Assembly: GCA_034005165.1 (NCBI GenBank)
Contig: JAVEVE010000001.1
Span: 310,001-374,000, forward strand
Origin: UBA1573 sp034005165
Lineage (GTDB): Bacteria; Pseudomonadota; Alphaproteobacteria; Micavibrionales; Micavibrionaceae
Length of the DNA stretch: 64,000 nt
Direction of reading: 5' to 3'
In this document: piece after piece, positions 33,517-41,888 of the stretch
Position numbering within the stretch: the first letter of the stretch is position 1
Layout of the letters: each line of letters starts with the position of its first letter
Position numbers and translations under genes: made by a program
The notes under the pieces: generated by a model
What the model was told of the DNA's origin: nothing
Databases searched by the model: none
The model's input: only the letters and a program-made list of their open reading frames with translations

Positions 33517-35925
33517 ATGGATATAAATAAAGATACCAGACAATCTGGATATACACTGATTCAGATGGCCATTGCCCTTATTGTGGTTGGCCTCCTCTTT
33601 TCCGTCATGGCAAACTTTTACTCCCAGTACAAAAATCAACAGGGTGTAAAAGACTCGTACTCGAATATCGAAACTGCGATTAACTCTATTGCGACTTACT
33701 ATGCAAACCAAGGTCGTATCCCCTGCCCGGCTCCTATGACAACAGCGCGTAATGCTACAGGATACGGGACAGAGTCAGCCTGTAGATCAGGAGCGATTGC
33801 TGCCCTTCTCCCGGGTGAATGTAGTGGAGGCATCTGCGTTGAAGAAACCGTCAGAGCATCTCTGACAGGAACAGATCGCCGCGTGATCGTAGGGACAATC
33901 CCATTCAGAGAACTACAAATTTCCGAAGACAGATCATTCGATGGTTACGGTTCCAGATATGTTTATGCAGTAACAATGTCAGCAACAGATGAAACAACTT
34001 ACAGCAATCTGAAAGGTGCCATTTCAGTCAGAGACGCCAACGGAGATTCATTAACTGATACGGATGGATCTATTCTTTACCTTGTCCTTAGCCATGGCAA
34101 AACAAAAATTGGTTCCTACGGAAAAGAAGGAGGCTTAAATTCCGCATGCCCAACAGGAGCAGGTAGCCCTCTGGACTCAGAAAACTGTAACGTTGGTTTC
34201 GATACAGGAACATCTGTGGATAGCCAATCCATTTATATTTCTGCACAAGAATCTTTAGGCACCTCATCTGCCTTTTTTGATGACTATGTCTCCTACTTTA
34301 CAAATAATTCCGATCCAACATGGAAACGGACAAGTGCTGAACCTGAGGACATTGAAGACCTATCTTCAAATTTTGTTGGAGTAGGAACAACAACGCCCTC
34401 CGTTGATTTGGCAGTTAACTCTTCAGGATCAACAGACTCTATCCGTGTTTATGGGACAACTGGAACAGATGGGACTCTTTATACGGATCAGATCTGCGAC
34501 GAAACCGGAGGGAACTGTTTCAGCCCACTTGCGATTGCGGGAGATAATAGTGTCGCTGGAGAAGGTATGAAATGTCCGAAAGCATCAGACCCTGTGGGAG
34601 CAATCTACATGGTTGGTATTGAAAACGGTGAACCAAAATGCTCGGAAGCTATCGAAGTTCTGTGCGGCCCCGGACTTGTCCTGAAGAGCTTCAGCGGAAC
34701 TAACCCGGTTTGTGTTACGGCGCCTGTCACAAACTGCCCACCAACAACAGTCACGATTTGTAATGGCTATTCCAACCCTGTTACAGTCAATATTCCGGGA
34801 GGTTCAACCAACGCGTTTTGGCCATCAAACGGATCGTCTTATGAAGGACCTGCGGGAGATGATAACTGCCGCCGTGAGAGATATAGATGCAATGGAACAA
34901 GCTGGGTATTAAGAGATGGCCTAGGAACATGCAAATCAGGTGTTCTATCAGGCACTCCAACTACCTACGCGGCATGCAGGAACTTCTTGGGACACTCTGG
35001 AAATGCAAATTACTCAGGAGTGCAAGGGTTTGGCTGGGACAATAACGTAACAGTTCAAACAATTTCCACATGCTTAGGAACTGGAGTAACATCTCAATAT
35101 GATGTTTCAGCCTGTAGCTGCAAAGATGATGATACACGCACAGTCACAAACGCAGCGTGCCCTGCCCCATATACAGGGGTAAACAAGCGGAAAATAACCT
35201 ATACAGCACAATGTGAATATTCAGGTAACATTGTAAATGCAGCGGATCTGGTACCAAGACCGGATCTGGGATCAGCAGTCACCCCAGCAACCCCTAGAAA
35301 ACACTTCGGATTAAATACAGGCGTACCGGATGACAGCTTGTGTGCATGTTCGAATGTAAACCGTATTGAATTCCTCGACTGCCCATCAGGATTTAAGCGG
35401 AAAAGCCCGCCCACACCAGCGTCATTTACCTTGACACCCTATAGTTGGCCAGTAGCATACCCGACAAGAGGACGGTCTTATCAGGTCAATGTTGCTAGCG
35501 ACTGTACAGAGACAGCTGATCCGATCAACGACCAATGTGAGTGTGATACATCAATTTCATACTCGCATAGCAATACAACCTGTGCCGATCCAGTCTGTCA
35601 GGAACCCAAAACCAACCTGATCACGATCTCTGGTTATCCGGGAGCAGGAAATGTTCAAGAAGGATGGGATGTCTTTGAAAACACACGTGACCCTATGTTA
35701 GGCTGTACAGCAACAAGCAACCAGATCCAGACAGGCAACTGTCAGGCAAAGGGCTTTAGCTGGATTGAGAGTCATACAAACGGGGATGCCTACACCATTC
35801 AACCTCCGAACGAAGTTGGAAAAGAATGTACCTGTGCGAACCACGTATCCACAATGTCAAGCACGGTACCATGTTACCGCCCAGCAGATGCGAGTAAGAC
35901 ACTATACTTCTGTAAGTGCCAGTAA
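33517..35925 (+). CDS. Prepilin-like protein 3, large Cys-rich candidate tip protein
   Basis: 802 residues from ATG 33517, with AAAGGA 6 nt upstream (ATG 33511 is too close). The leader ends at G11 before YTLIQMAIALIVVGLLF; the usual Glu at +5 is Gln, as in minor tip pseudopilins of the GspK kind that lack it. The shared boxes are VGTIPFREL, FDGYGSRYVYAVT, YLVLSHGK and FFDDYVSYF, followed by VGVGTTTPSVDLAVNSSG. Residues about 420-802 are Cys-rich and contain four CxC units at 533, 609, 674 and 771. A terminator follows. Tip/adhesin role is inference. Confidence 0.83.
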   Translation: MDINKDTRQSGYTLIQMAIALIVVGLLFSVMANFYSQYKNQQGVKDSYSNIETAINSIATYYANQGRIPCPAPMTTARNATGYGTESACRSGAIAALLPGECSGGICVEETVRASLTGTDRRVIVGTIPFRELQISEDRSFDGYGSRYVYAVTMSATDETTYSNLKGAISVRDANGDSLTDTDGSILYLVLSHGKTKIGSYGKEGGLNSACPTGAGSPLDSENCNVGFDTGTSVDSQSIYISAQESLGTSSAFFDDYVSYFTNNSDPTWKRTSAEPEDIEDLSSNFVGVGTTTPSVDLAVNSSGSTDSIRVYGTTGTDGTLYTDQICDETGGNCFSPLAIAGDNSVAGEGMKCPKASDPVGAIYMVGIENGEPKCSEAIEVLCGPGLVLKSFSGTNPVCVTAPVTNCPPTTVTICNGYSNPVTVNIPGGSTNAFWPSNGSSYEGPAGDDNCRRERYRCNGTSWVLRDGLGTCKSGVLSGTPTTYAACRNFLGHSGNANYSGVQGFGWDNNVTVQTISTCLGTGVTSQYDVSACSCKDDDTRTVTNAACPAPYTGVNKRKITYTAQCEYSGNIVNAADLVPRPDLGSAVTPATPRKHFGLNTGVPDDSLCACSNVNRIEFLDCPSGFKRKSPPTPASFTLTPYSWPVAYPTRGRSYQVNVASDCTETADPINDQCECDTSISYSHSNTTCADPVCQEPKTNLITISGYPGAGNVQEGWDVFENTRDPMLGCTATSNQIQTGNCQAKGFSWIESHTNGDAYTIQPPNEVGKECTCANHVSTMSSTVPCYRPADASKTLYFCKCQ

Positions 35926-35951
35926 CATCTGTAACCGATTAAATAAAAGCC

Positions 35952-35985
35952 CCCCTGAATCCGAGCAGATTCAGGGGTTTTTTTA
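35952..35985 (+). terminator. Intrinsic terminator of the prepilin operon
   Basis: A perfect 10-bp stem CCCCTGAATC / GATTCAGGGG, loop CGAGCA, followed by TTTTTTT. Confidence 0.95.
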
Positions 35986-36028
35986 TTAGCCTGGAAACTT
36001 GATATTGATTTTTTATGGCACTGCGGCT

Positions 36029-36670
36029 ATGTCTTTGCCCATGGATATGATCACGTTTTTGAAGACTATTGGCTATATCGGAACATGGGCAGCCCTGTTT
36101 ACCGAAGGCGCGTTTTTCTTTGGCATTTTTCTTCCCGGAGACAGCCTGCTGTTCCCGATTGGCATTCTTGCCGGACAGAATGTCTTTAATCTCTGGATCA
36201 TGCTTCCAGGCTGCTTTATAGCCGCTTTCTTAGGAAATTTGGTCGGATACGAGATCGGGAAGCGTTGGGGACCAAAAGTCCTCCAATCCCGCTACGGAGC
36301 AAAATTCATTAAAGATCATCATGTTGAAAAATGTGATCATTTCTTCCAGAAATATGGTGCGTTCACTGTTGTAATTTCCCGCTTCATCCATTTTGCGCGA
36401 ACATTTGTCCCCTTCGCCGCTGGGATGTCTCGGATGGATTACAAACTCTTTGTTGCCTACTCTGCACTTGGTGCATTGCTCTGGGCAACTGGCGTTCCGC
36501 TTTTGGGATATTTCATTGGCGGCCTGATACCGGAAGGCAGCATCGACCGTTACCTTCTACCGTTTATCGGCATTCTGATTTTAATCGTGGCTTCTCCGGC
36601 AATCATCTCAATGATTAAGGCGCGTTTTTTTTCAAAAACTTCCGAAACGCCTGTAAAGTCTTCGGACTAA
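36029..36670 (+). CDS. DedA-family membrane protein
   Basis: About 213 residues from ATG 36029 (an in-frame TTG at 35999 lies at the end of the preceding terminator spacer and is less likely). It shows the DedA pattern FFGIFLPGDSLLFPIGILAG, then ISRFIHFARTFVPFAAGMSRM, with several membrane helices. DedA/SNARE-associated proteins include polyprenyl- and phospholipid-flippases; the substrate is not determinable. Its last 56 bp overlap the 3' end of the convergent mntR gene. Confidence 0.88.
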   Translation: MSLPMDMITFLKTIGYIGTWAALFTEGAFFFGIFLPGDSLLFPIGILAGQNVFNLWIMLPGCFIAAFLGNLVGYEIGKRWGPKVLQSRYGAKFIKDHHVEKCDHFFQKYGAFTVVISRFIHFARTFVPFAAGMSRMDYKLFVAYSALGALLWATGVPLLGYFIGGLIPEGSIDRYLLPFIGILILIVASPAIISMIKARFFSKTSETPVKSSD

Positions 36671-37097
36671 CATGATGCTCTACGCCTTCGGCATCGAGAG
36701 ACGCCGTGTGTTCATCAAGGCCTAACGCTAGCAAGAAGCGATACACAACATCGTGACGCTCCTTGCATTCGGCAGCCAGACGTTCCCCCTCTACAGTAAG
36801 AAATAATGACCTGTAGGGTCTGTTGGTAACCAACCCTTCTTTATTAAGACGGACAATAATCTTGTTTACGGTTGCGTGAGATACCCCAAAATTGGCCGCC
36901 AAATCCACGACACGGGCTTCTCCGCGCTCGGCAATCAGGTCGGCAATCATCTCGACATAATCCTCTGCCGTCTCGCTTTGGTGGGCTTGACGGACATATT
37001 CGAAAGCCTGCGCCCTTGAGATACTCAAGTCAGGGGGAATAGGAAGGGGGGTTTGACGTGTAGATTTTCTTTCAACCATGGTCATGACTATGCTCAT
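36615..37097 (-). CDS. mntR: Manganese-responsive repressor MntR (DtxR family)
   Basis: About 160 residues from ATG 37097; later ATGs at 37085 and 37079 are also possible. The sequence follows the proteobacterial MntR pattern: DYVEMIADLIAERGEARVVDLAANFGVSHATVNKI (winged helix) and HHVSPKTLQAFRKF (C-terminal metal/dimer domain, with ERHDVVYRFLLALGLD before it). In this family Mn2+-bound MntR represses mntH. It is divergent from mntH with a palindrome between, and overlaps dedA by 56 bp at its 3' end. Confidence 0.93.
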   Translation of the reverse strand: MSIVMTMVERKSTRQTPLPIPPDLSISRAQAFEYVRQAHQSETAEDYVEMIADLIAERGEARVVDLAANFGVSHATVNKIIVRLNKEGLVTNRPYRSLFLTVEGERLAAECKERHDVVYRFLLALGLDEHTASLDAEGVEHHVSPKTLQAFRKFLKKNAP

Positions 37098-37118
37098 TTT
37101 CTTACATCTTGTCAATTT

Positions 37119-37134
37119 TGTTGCCTAGGCTACA
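37119..37134. promoter_or_regulatory. Palindromic operator, probable MntR box, between mntR and mntH
   Basis: TGTTGCCTAGGCTACA is a 16-bp palindrome broken by one symmetric mismatch pair. Its right half with flank (GGCTACATTTT) resembles the half-site of the E. coli MntR box (GCTATGTTT). It lies directly upstream of a TATAGT/TATAAA -10-like run at about 37140-37153, before the mntH ribosome site (AAGGAT), so occupancy would block mntH transcription. Confidence 0.65.
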
Positions 37135-37172
37135 TTTTATAGTATAGTATAAAAATGTAAGGATATGCAAAA

Positions 37173-38498
37173 ATGACCCCTTCCAGCATGCACCAGCATT
37201 TACAAGATCTGAGCCTTCCGGAATCCAACGGAAGCATATCAGTGCGTAAACACGGTTCATTCTGGCGTAAATTTTTGTCTTTTCTGGGGCCGGGTTATCT
37301 GGTCGCTGTTGGATATATGGACCCGGGAAACTGGGCCACAGCTCTCGCTGGCGGCTCTCAATTCGGATATACCCTGCTCTCTGTTTGTCTCATCTCGAAT
37401 ATCATGGCCATTCTGCTGCAGTCTCTATGTGCTCGTCTCGGGATAGTCACCGGCCGAGATCTGGCACAAGCCTGTCGAGACAGCTATTCAAAACCGGTAT
37501 CCTTTATGCTCTGGATATTCGCAGAATTAGCCATCTGCGCAACCGACCTTGCAGAAGTAATTGGAACAGCAATAGGTCTCTACCTTCTTTTCCACATCCC
37601 ACTGGAATGGGGTGTTCTGATTACAGGATTGGATGTTTTTCTGGTACTTGCTCTGCAACGGGCTGGTTTTCGCTGGGTTGAAGCATTTATTATCACACTC
37701 CTGATTGTCATTTTCGGGTGCTTCGCTGTTCAGATCTGGTTGGCCAAACCTGATATGATGGGCGTCGCCGCAGGATTTATTCCATCGACAGAAATCATTA
37801 CGAACCCTGCCATGCTCTATATTGCCTTAGGGATTATCGGTGCAACTGTCATGCCGCACAACCTGTACCTACATTCCTCTATTGTACAAACCCGAGCAGT
37901 TGGTCGTGAAGATCATGAAAAGAAGTTAGCTATCCGATTTGCATCACTCGACTCAACAATCGCTTTGATGCTGGCGCTCACAATCAATGCCTCGATTCTG
38001 ATATTGGCTGCCGCAACCTTTCACGCCTCTGGCCATCAGGGCATTGCCGAGCTTCAGGAAGCACATAACATGCTGATTCCCCTTTTGGGAACCTCTCTCG
38101 CCGCTACACTCTTTGCTGTTGCTCTGATTTGTTGTGGCCTGAATTCAACAGTCACAGCCACGCTTTCAGGGCAAATTGTCATGGAAGGTTTTATCAATAT
38201 CCGCGTTGCTCCCTGGCTTCGACGAGTTATTACTCGTGGTATAGCCATAGTGCCTGCCATGATTGTAACCATTCTCTATGGAGAAAGCGGCACAGCCAAA
38301 CTCCTAATTCTCTCTCAAGTCATCCTGAGCCTTCAGCTTCCATTTGCTATTGTACCACTGGTTCTCTTTACGCGTGATAAAATAAAAATGGGGAACTTCA
38401 TAGCTCCAAAATGGATGACAATATCGTCATCGTGCATTGCCGCCATTCTGATTACGCTGAATATAAAAATGATTTGGGACGTTCTGTTATCGATCTAA
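37173..38498 (+). CDS. mntH: Nramp-family Mn2+ transporter MntH
   Basis: A proton-coupled Mn2+ (and Fe2+) importer of the inner membrane. The 441-residue protein has about 11 helices and the Nramp motifs GYMDPGNWATALAGGSQFGY in helix 1 (metal-binding DPGN) and GIIGATVMPHNLYLHSSIVQTR in helix 6 (MPH). The start has AAGGAT about 9 nt upstream. A palindromic operator and divergent mntR support manganese repression. Confidence 0.95.
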   Translation: MTPSSMHQHLQDLSLPESNGSISVRKHGSFWRKFLSFLGPGYLVAVGYMDPGNWATALAGGSQFGYTLLSVCLISNIMAILLQSLCARLGIVTGRDLAQACRDSYSKPVSFMLWIFAELAICATDLAEVIGTAIGLYLLFHIPLEWGVLITGLDVFLVLALQRAGFRWVEAFIITLLIVIFGCFAVQIWLAKPDMMGVAAGFIPSTEIITNPAMLYIALGIIGATVMPHNLYLHSSIVQTRAVGREDHEKKLAIRFASLDSTIALMLALTINASILILAAATFHASGHQGIAELQEAHNMLIPLLGTSLAATLFAVALICCGLNSTVTATLSGQIVMEGFINIRVAPWLRRVITRGIAIVPAMIVTILYGESGTAKLLILSQVILSLQLPFAIVPLVLFTRDKIKMGNFIAPKWMTISSSCIAAILITLNIKMIWDVLLSI

Positions 38499-38525
38499 CA
38501 CCGAACAATATCCCGAATATCCCGC

Positions 38526-38615
38526 CTAATTCCAGGCTTGGTAATATGTATAAAAAACAACTGTCAAACTAATCAGTGACATGGGCAACGAATAGCGCAA
38601 ACGATATCCAAACAT
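38526..38615 (-). CDS. Candidate 29-residue membrane micropeptide divergent from the SOS polymerase
   Basis: ATG at 38615, GAGAG 6-7 nt upstream, stop at 38526. The peptide starts MFGYRLRYSLPMS, then ISLTVVFYTYYQAWN: a basic N-terminus and one membrane-spanning segment. It is divergent from the Y-family polymerase and its start is 40 nt from a LexA box. Size, topology and SOS context parallel SidA of Caulobacter (29 residues, LexA-controlled division inhibitor) and TisB of E. coli (29 residues). The sequence also recalls the N-terminus of alphaproteobacterial FtsB/DivIC. Homology is not demonstrated. Confidence 0.4.
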   Translation of the reverse strand: MFGYRLRYSLPMSLISLTVVFYTYYQAWN

Positions 38616-38654
38616 AATGTCTCTCTCTTTCTTTTTGACTTTGGAACAAGAAAT

Positions 38655-38669
38655 GTTCTACATTTGTTC
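38655..38669. promoter_or_regulatory. LexA (SOS) box
   Basis: GTTC-TACATTT-GTTC is an exact match to the alphaproteobacterial LexA operator GTTC-N7-GTTC. It overlaps the -10 of a candidate promoter for the polymerase (TTGACT at 38635-38640, 18-nt spacer, TACATT at 38659-38664). Overlapping inverted copies (GAAC-N7-GTTC from 38644; GTTC-N5-GAAC from 38666) surround it. Confidence 0.82.
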
Positions 38670-38691
38670 TTGTAGAACAAAAGAGGAACGA

Positions 38692-39975
38692 ATGCAAGAG
38701 GCTTTTTCACTCCCTGCTCAAAACGCATATAAATGGCTATTTCTGGACCTAAACAGTTACTTTTCCAGTATTGAACAGCATCTCAACCCAGCCATCCGCA
38801 ATAAACCCGTCGCAGTTGTCCCTTTACTTTCCGACAGTACATGTGCGATTGCGGCATCCTATGAAGCAAAACGACTTGGAATCAAAACGGGAACAAAAAT
38901 CTATGATGCAAAAAAACTCTGCCCCGATCTGATATGTGTTCTTGCCAAGCATGACAATTATGTAACCTACCATCACAAAATTCTGGATGAGATTATCAGG
39001 CACACGCCAATTGATAAGATTTGTTCGATTGATGAACTCTCAAGCCGTCTTCCCCCGAACAAACGCTCAAAAGAAGCCGCCACCCACTTGGCTTACAGGA
39101 TCAAAGCCGGAATAAAAGAGCATATAGGCCCAACCATCACCTGCTCGATTGGCGTGGCACCTAACGCATTTCTGGCAAAAATAGCAACAGATATGCAAAA
39201 ACCGGATGGACTGGTCATTCTGGATGAAGCAAATCTGCCCGACCGTCTCTTTGATCTCAAGCTCACCGACCTACCGGGAATCAATGTTCGAATGGAGCAT
39301 CGCCTCAATAAAGGAGGAATATACTCCATCGAACAATTATATAATTTGGCCCCCAAACACGCGCGCGCTGTCTGGGGCAGCGTAGAAGGAGAACGATTCT
39401 GGTATAAACTCCACGGCTACGACTTCCCGGAACAACAAACCCATCACTCGGTCATCGGCCATTCGCGCGTGCTTGATCCTGAACTCCGTGCACCAGATGC
39501 CGCAAAACAAGTTGCGCGCCGCCTAACCATTAAGGCAGCAACACGCCTACGCCGCATGGAATATTACGCAACCAGTTTTGATCTATCATTTCGTACCAGT
39601 GACAATGAACGCTACGCGACATCAATAAAATTCTCGCCATCACAAGATAATTTTACATTCCTCTCGGCACTAGATAATCTCTGGTCTTCCCTGATGTACA
39701 AGGCCCGCCCATGGCAACTAAAAAAAATCTCAGTGACTATCCATGGCCTGTGTTTAAGAGAGGAAATCACGCCTGATTTGTTTGACGCGACATCCAGTCA
39801 CTTTCAAAAAATTCAGAAACGAGACAATAAACTCTCTGACGTGATGGACAGCATCAACCGCAAATTCGGTGCAGAAACAATCCGTCTCGGGCAAAGTCCC
39901 AAAACGGCTGCAGGCTATGTCGGCACAAAAATCGCTTTCAACCGCATTCCAGATATAGAGGAATTTTCCGAGTAA
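38692..39975 (+). CDS. Y-family DNA polymerase (UmuC/DinB-like), SOS-controlled
   Basis: 427 residues from ATG 38692 with AGAGGA 5 nt upstream; the frame is open through the LexA box, so earlier starts are unlikely. Active-site features are D19 in LFLDLNSYFSSIE (the second Asp of the usual DMD is Asn) and the SIDE pair in KICSIDELSSRL. The little-finger region follows, ending GTKIAFNRIPDIEEF. It differs from canonical Pol IV and resembles the alphaproteobacterial branch often mislabelled ImpB. Its likely role is translesion synthesis during SOS. Confidence 0.88.
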   Translation: MQEAFSLPAQNAYKWLFLDLNSYFSSIEQHLNPAIRNKPVAVVPLLSDSTCAIAASYEAKRLGIKTGTKIYDAKKLCPDLICVLAKHDNYVTYHHKILDEIIRHTPIDKICSIDELSSRLPPNKRSKEAATHLAYRIKAGIKEHIGPTITCSIGVAPNAFLAKIATDMQKPDGLVILDEANLPDRLFDLKLTDLPGINVRMEHRLNKGGIYSIEQLYNLAPKHARAVWGSVEGERFWYKLHGYDFPEQQTHHSVIGHSRVLDPELRAPDAAKQVARRLTIKAATRLRRMEYYATSFDLSFRTSDNERYATSIKFSPSQDNFTFLSALDNLWSSLMYKARPWQLKKISVTIHGLCLREEITPDLFDATSSHFQKIQKRDNKLSDVMDSINRKFGAETIRLGQSPKTAAGYVGTKIAFNRIPDIEEFSE

Positions 39976-39983
39976 GAATCCTA

Positions 39984-41864
39984 TCAGCGAATATCCGGCA
40001 ATAACGGGTCAAGAACCAATCGAGGCGATCTGCCCATGATCTGGACTGTTGAAATTACTGTCCCAACCTTTTGAAGAAGTGACAAATCAGAACTGACCCC
40101 CAGTAAGCTGAATAATACAGCAAACGGATCATCCTCACTCGGCAAATGCACCACATTCAATTGAGAACGGGAATCGAGCTTATTGTCACGCGCTATCTGA
40201 TCAAGCACATCATTCAAGCCTCCAATTTCATCAACTAACCCTTTTACCTTGGCTTCCTGACCCGTCCAGACATGGCCCTTGGCGACTGCCTCAACCTGTG
40301 CTGTGGTCATCTGACGCCCCTTAGCAACGCGCCTGATAAAATGGTCATAAACATTATCCAATGTCAGCTCGAACTGTTTTTGCTCGGATGCGGAGAACGG
40401 ACTATTCATCGACATCATACCGGAATTTTGTCCGTAACTGACACGATCCCAATGCACATCATATTTATCCCAGAGACCTTGCAGGTTGATCTTTCCACCA
40501 ACCACCCCAATTGATCCCGTAAGCGTCGCATCCAAAGCATAAATTTTACTTGCTCCTGCCGAAACCCAATAGCCACCCGATGCGGCAAGCCCACCCATAG
40601 ATACATAGACCGGTTTTTTCTTCTCGGTCATCGCCCAAGCAACCGCTCGTGCAATAGTTTCCGAAGCAGACGGACTTCCTCCCGGAGAATTAACACGCAA
40701 AACAATCGCCGCATATTTTTTATCTTTAGCAGCATCAATAATTGCATCGGCAATATCATCTGCGGCGGCCATATCTTCTTCCAGGCTATAAGGAGAGCTC
40801 TTTCCACCCGAACCACTGACAATCATGCCATCCACATGGATAACCGCAACAAACGACTTGCTGGCCCCGCCTAGAAAATCGGCGCGGGACATTTCATGAG
40901 CCAATGCACTGGCGTAATAATCAGCTGAAATGGCTTTCGATGATCGATATGTTTCCCGCAATAAAGCAAACAACTCATCTTCATAACCGATATGGTCGAT
41001 CAATCCGCTCTTTAACGCAGAGTCATCCGTAATCAGACCAAGATTCAAAAGCTCGTCAAAAGTCTTCGATATTTTCTGGCGATCCGCCTTGATAGGAACA
41101 ACAAGCTGTTTTGCCAGTGTATCAATCAAACTTTGAGTTTCCTCACGGGAGGCAGAACTCATCTTATTAGCAGTCAAATGTTCCATCGCATTTTTGTATT
41201 CTTTGCGCTGGAAAAATTGAGCCTCGACACCATACTTCGCCATGACATTCTTGAAGAATGGCATTTCTGCATTGATCCCGCCAATAGCAACAACGCCAAC
41301 AGGCTGCATCCATATCTCATCAAACGCAGACGCGAGATAATACAGCCCTAGCCCATACCCCGACCCACCATAGGACTCTGAATAGATATAGGTTTTCTTG
41401 CCGGATTTTTTGAAGTCAAGGACAGCTCTACGTAACTCTTGTAATTGCGTAATATTGTACCCAGCATCACTGACACGAAATACAAGAGCCTTAACGCGAT
41501 CATCTTTTGCACCGGCCTCCAAAGCATCAAGAAGCTTGTAAAATGTCAGGGCTTTATCACCAAGATTGAGCAATTCCAGATACTGGGAAGTCCCGCTCTC
41601 CTCAGGAATAGATCCGCTTATATCAAGACCGAGAACAACACTTTCTGGCATAACAGGAATAGCATCCCGTGACGCCCTCGACGCCGAAATCACGCCCAAC
41701 ACTGCCGAAAAAAGTACGATCGCCCCAATCACCATGCAGGTTTTTTTCAAAGCGGATAAAATTATTTTTCCGAAGTGAAATCGCTTTGGCCTAGGAACAA
41801 GAGGAGTACTCGCCGCAGGATTATAAACAATCGTACGCCCTCTCAGCCAACGATGATCAGTCAT
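39984..41864 (-). CDS. sppA: Signal peptide peptidase SppA (protease IV, 67-kDa type)
   Basis: A 626-residue membrane-anchored serine protease that degrades cleaved signal peptides. One N-terminal helix (about 43-62) is followed by two tandem S49 domains. The catalytic dyad is visible: Lys224 in QRKEYKNAMEHL (N-terminal domain) and Ser429 in VSMGGLAASGGYW (C-terminal domain), with NSPGGSPSASE upstream of the Ser. It is the last gene of the fabI-to-sppA string, with AAGGAG before the start and 24 nt after aroC. Confidence 0.95.
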   Translation of the reverse strand: MTDHRWLRGRTIVYNPAASTPLVPRPKRFHFGKIILSALKKTCMVIGAIVLFSAVLGVISASRASRDAIPVMPESVVLGLDISGSIPEESGTSQYLELLNLGDKALTFYKLLDALEAGAKDDRVKALVFRVSDAGYNITQLQELRRAVLDFKKSGKKTYIYSESYGGSGYGLGLYYLASAFDEIWMQPVGVVAIGGINAEMPFFKNVMAKYGVEAQFFQRKEYKNAMEHLTANKMSSASREETQSLIDTLAKQLVVPIKADRQKISKTFDELLNLGLITDDSALKSGLIDHIGYEDELFALLRETYRSSKAISADYYASALAHEMSRADFLGGASKSFVAVIHVDGMIVSGSGGKSSPYSLEEDMAAADDIADAIIDAAKDKKYAAIVLRVNSPGGSPSASETIARAVAWAMTEKKKPVYVSMGGLAASGGYWVSAGASKIYALDATLTGSIGVVGGKINLQGLWDKYDVHWDRVSYGQNSGMMSMNSPFSASEQKQFELTLDNVYDHFIRRVAKGRQMTTAQVEAVAKGHVWTGQEAKVKGLVDEIGGLNDVLDQIARDNKLDSRSQLNVVHLPSEDDPFAVLFSLLGVSSDLSLLQKVGTVISTVQIMGRSPRLVLDPLLPDIR

Positions 41865-41888
41865 ATGAGATCTCCTTCAAGAAAAGAA

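Noticed and set aside
31021..35925. Prepilin operon considered as phage tail-fibre genes
   Set aside because: All three have prepilin leaders and helices, and no phage structural genes are nearby; only the stalk motif is fibre-like.
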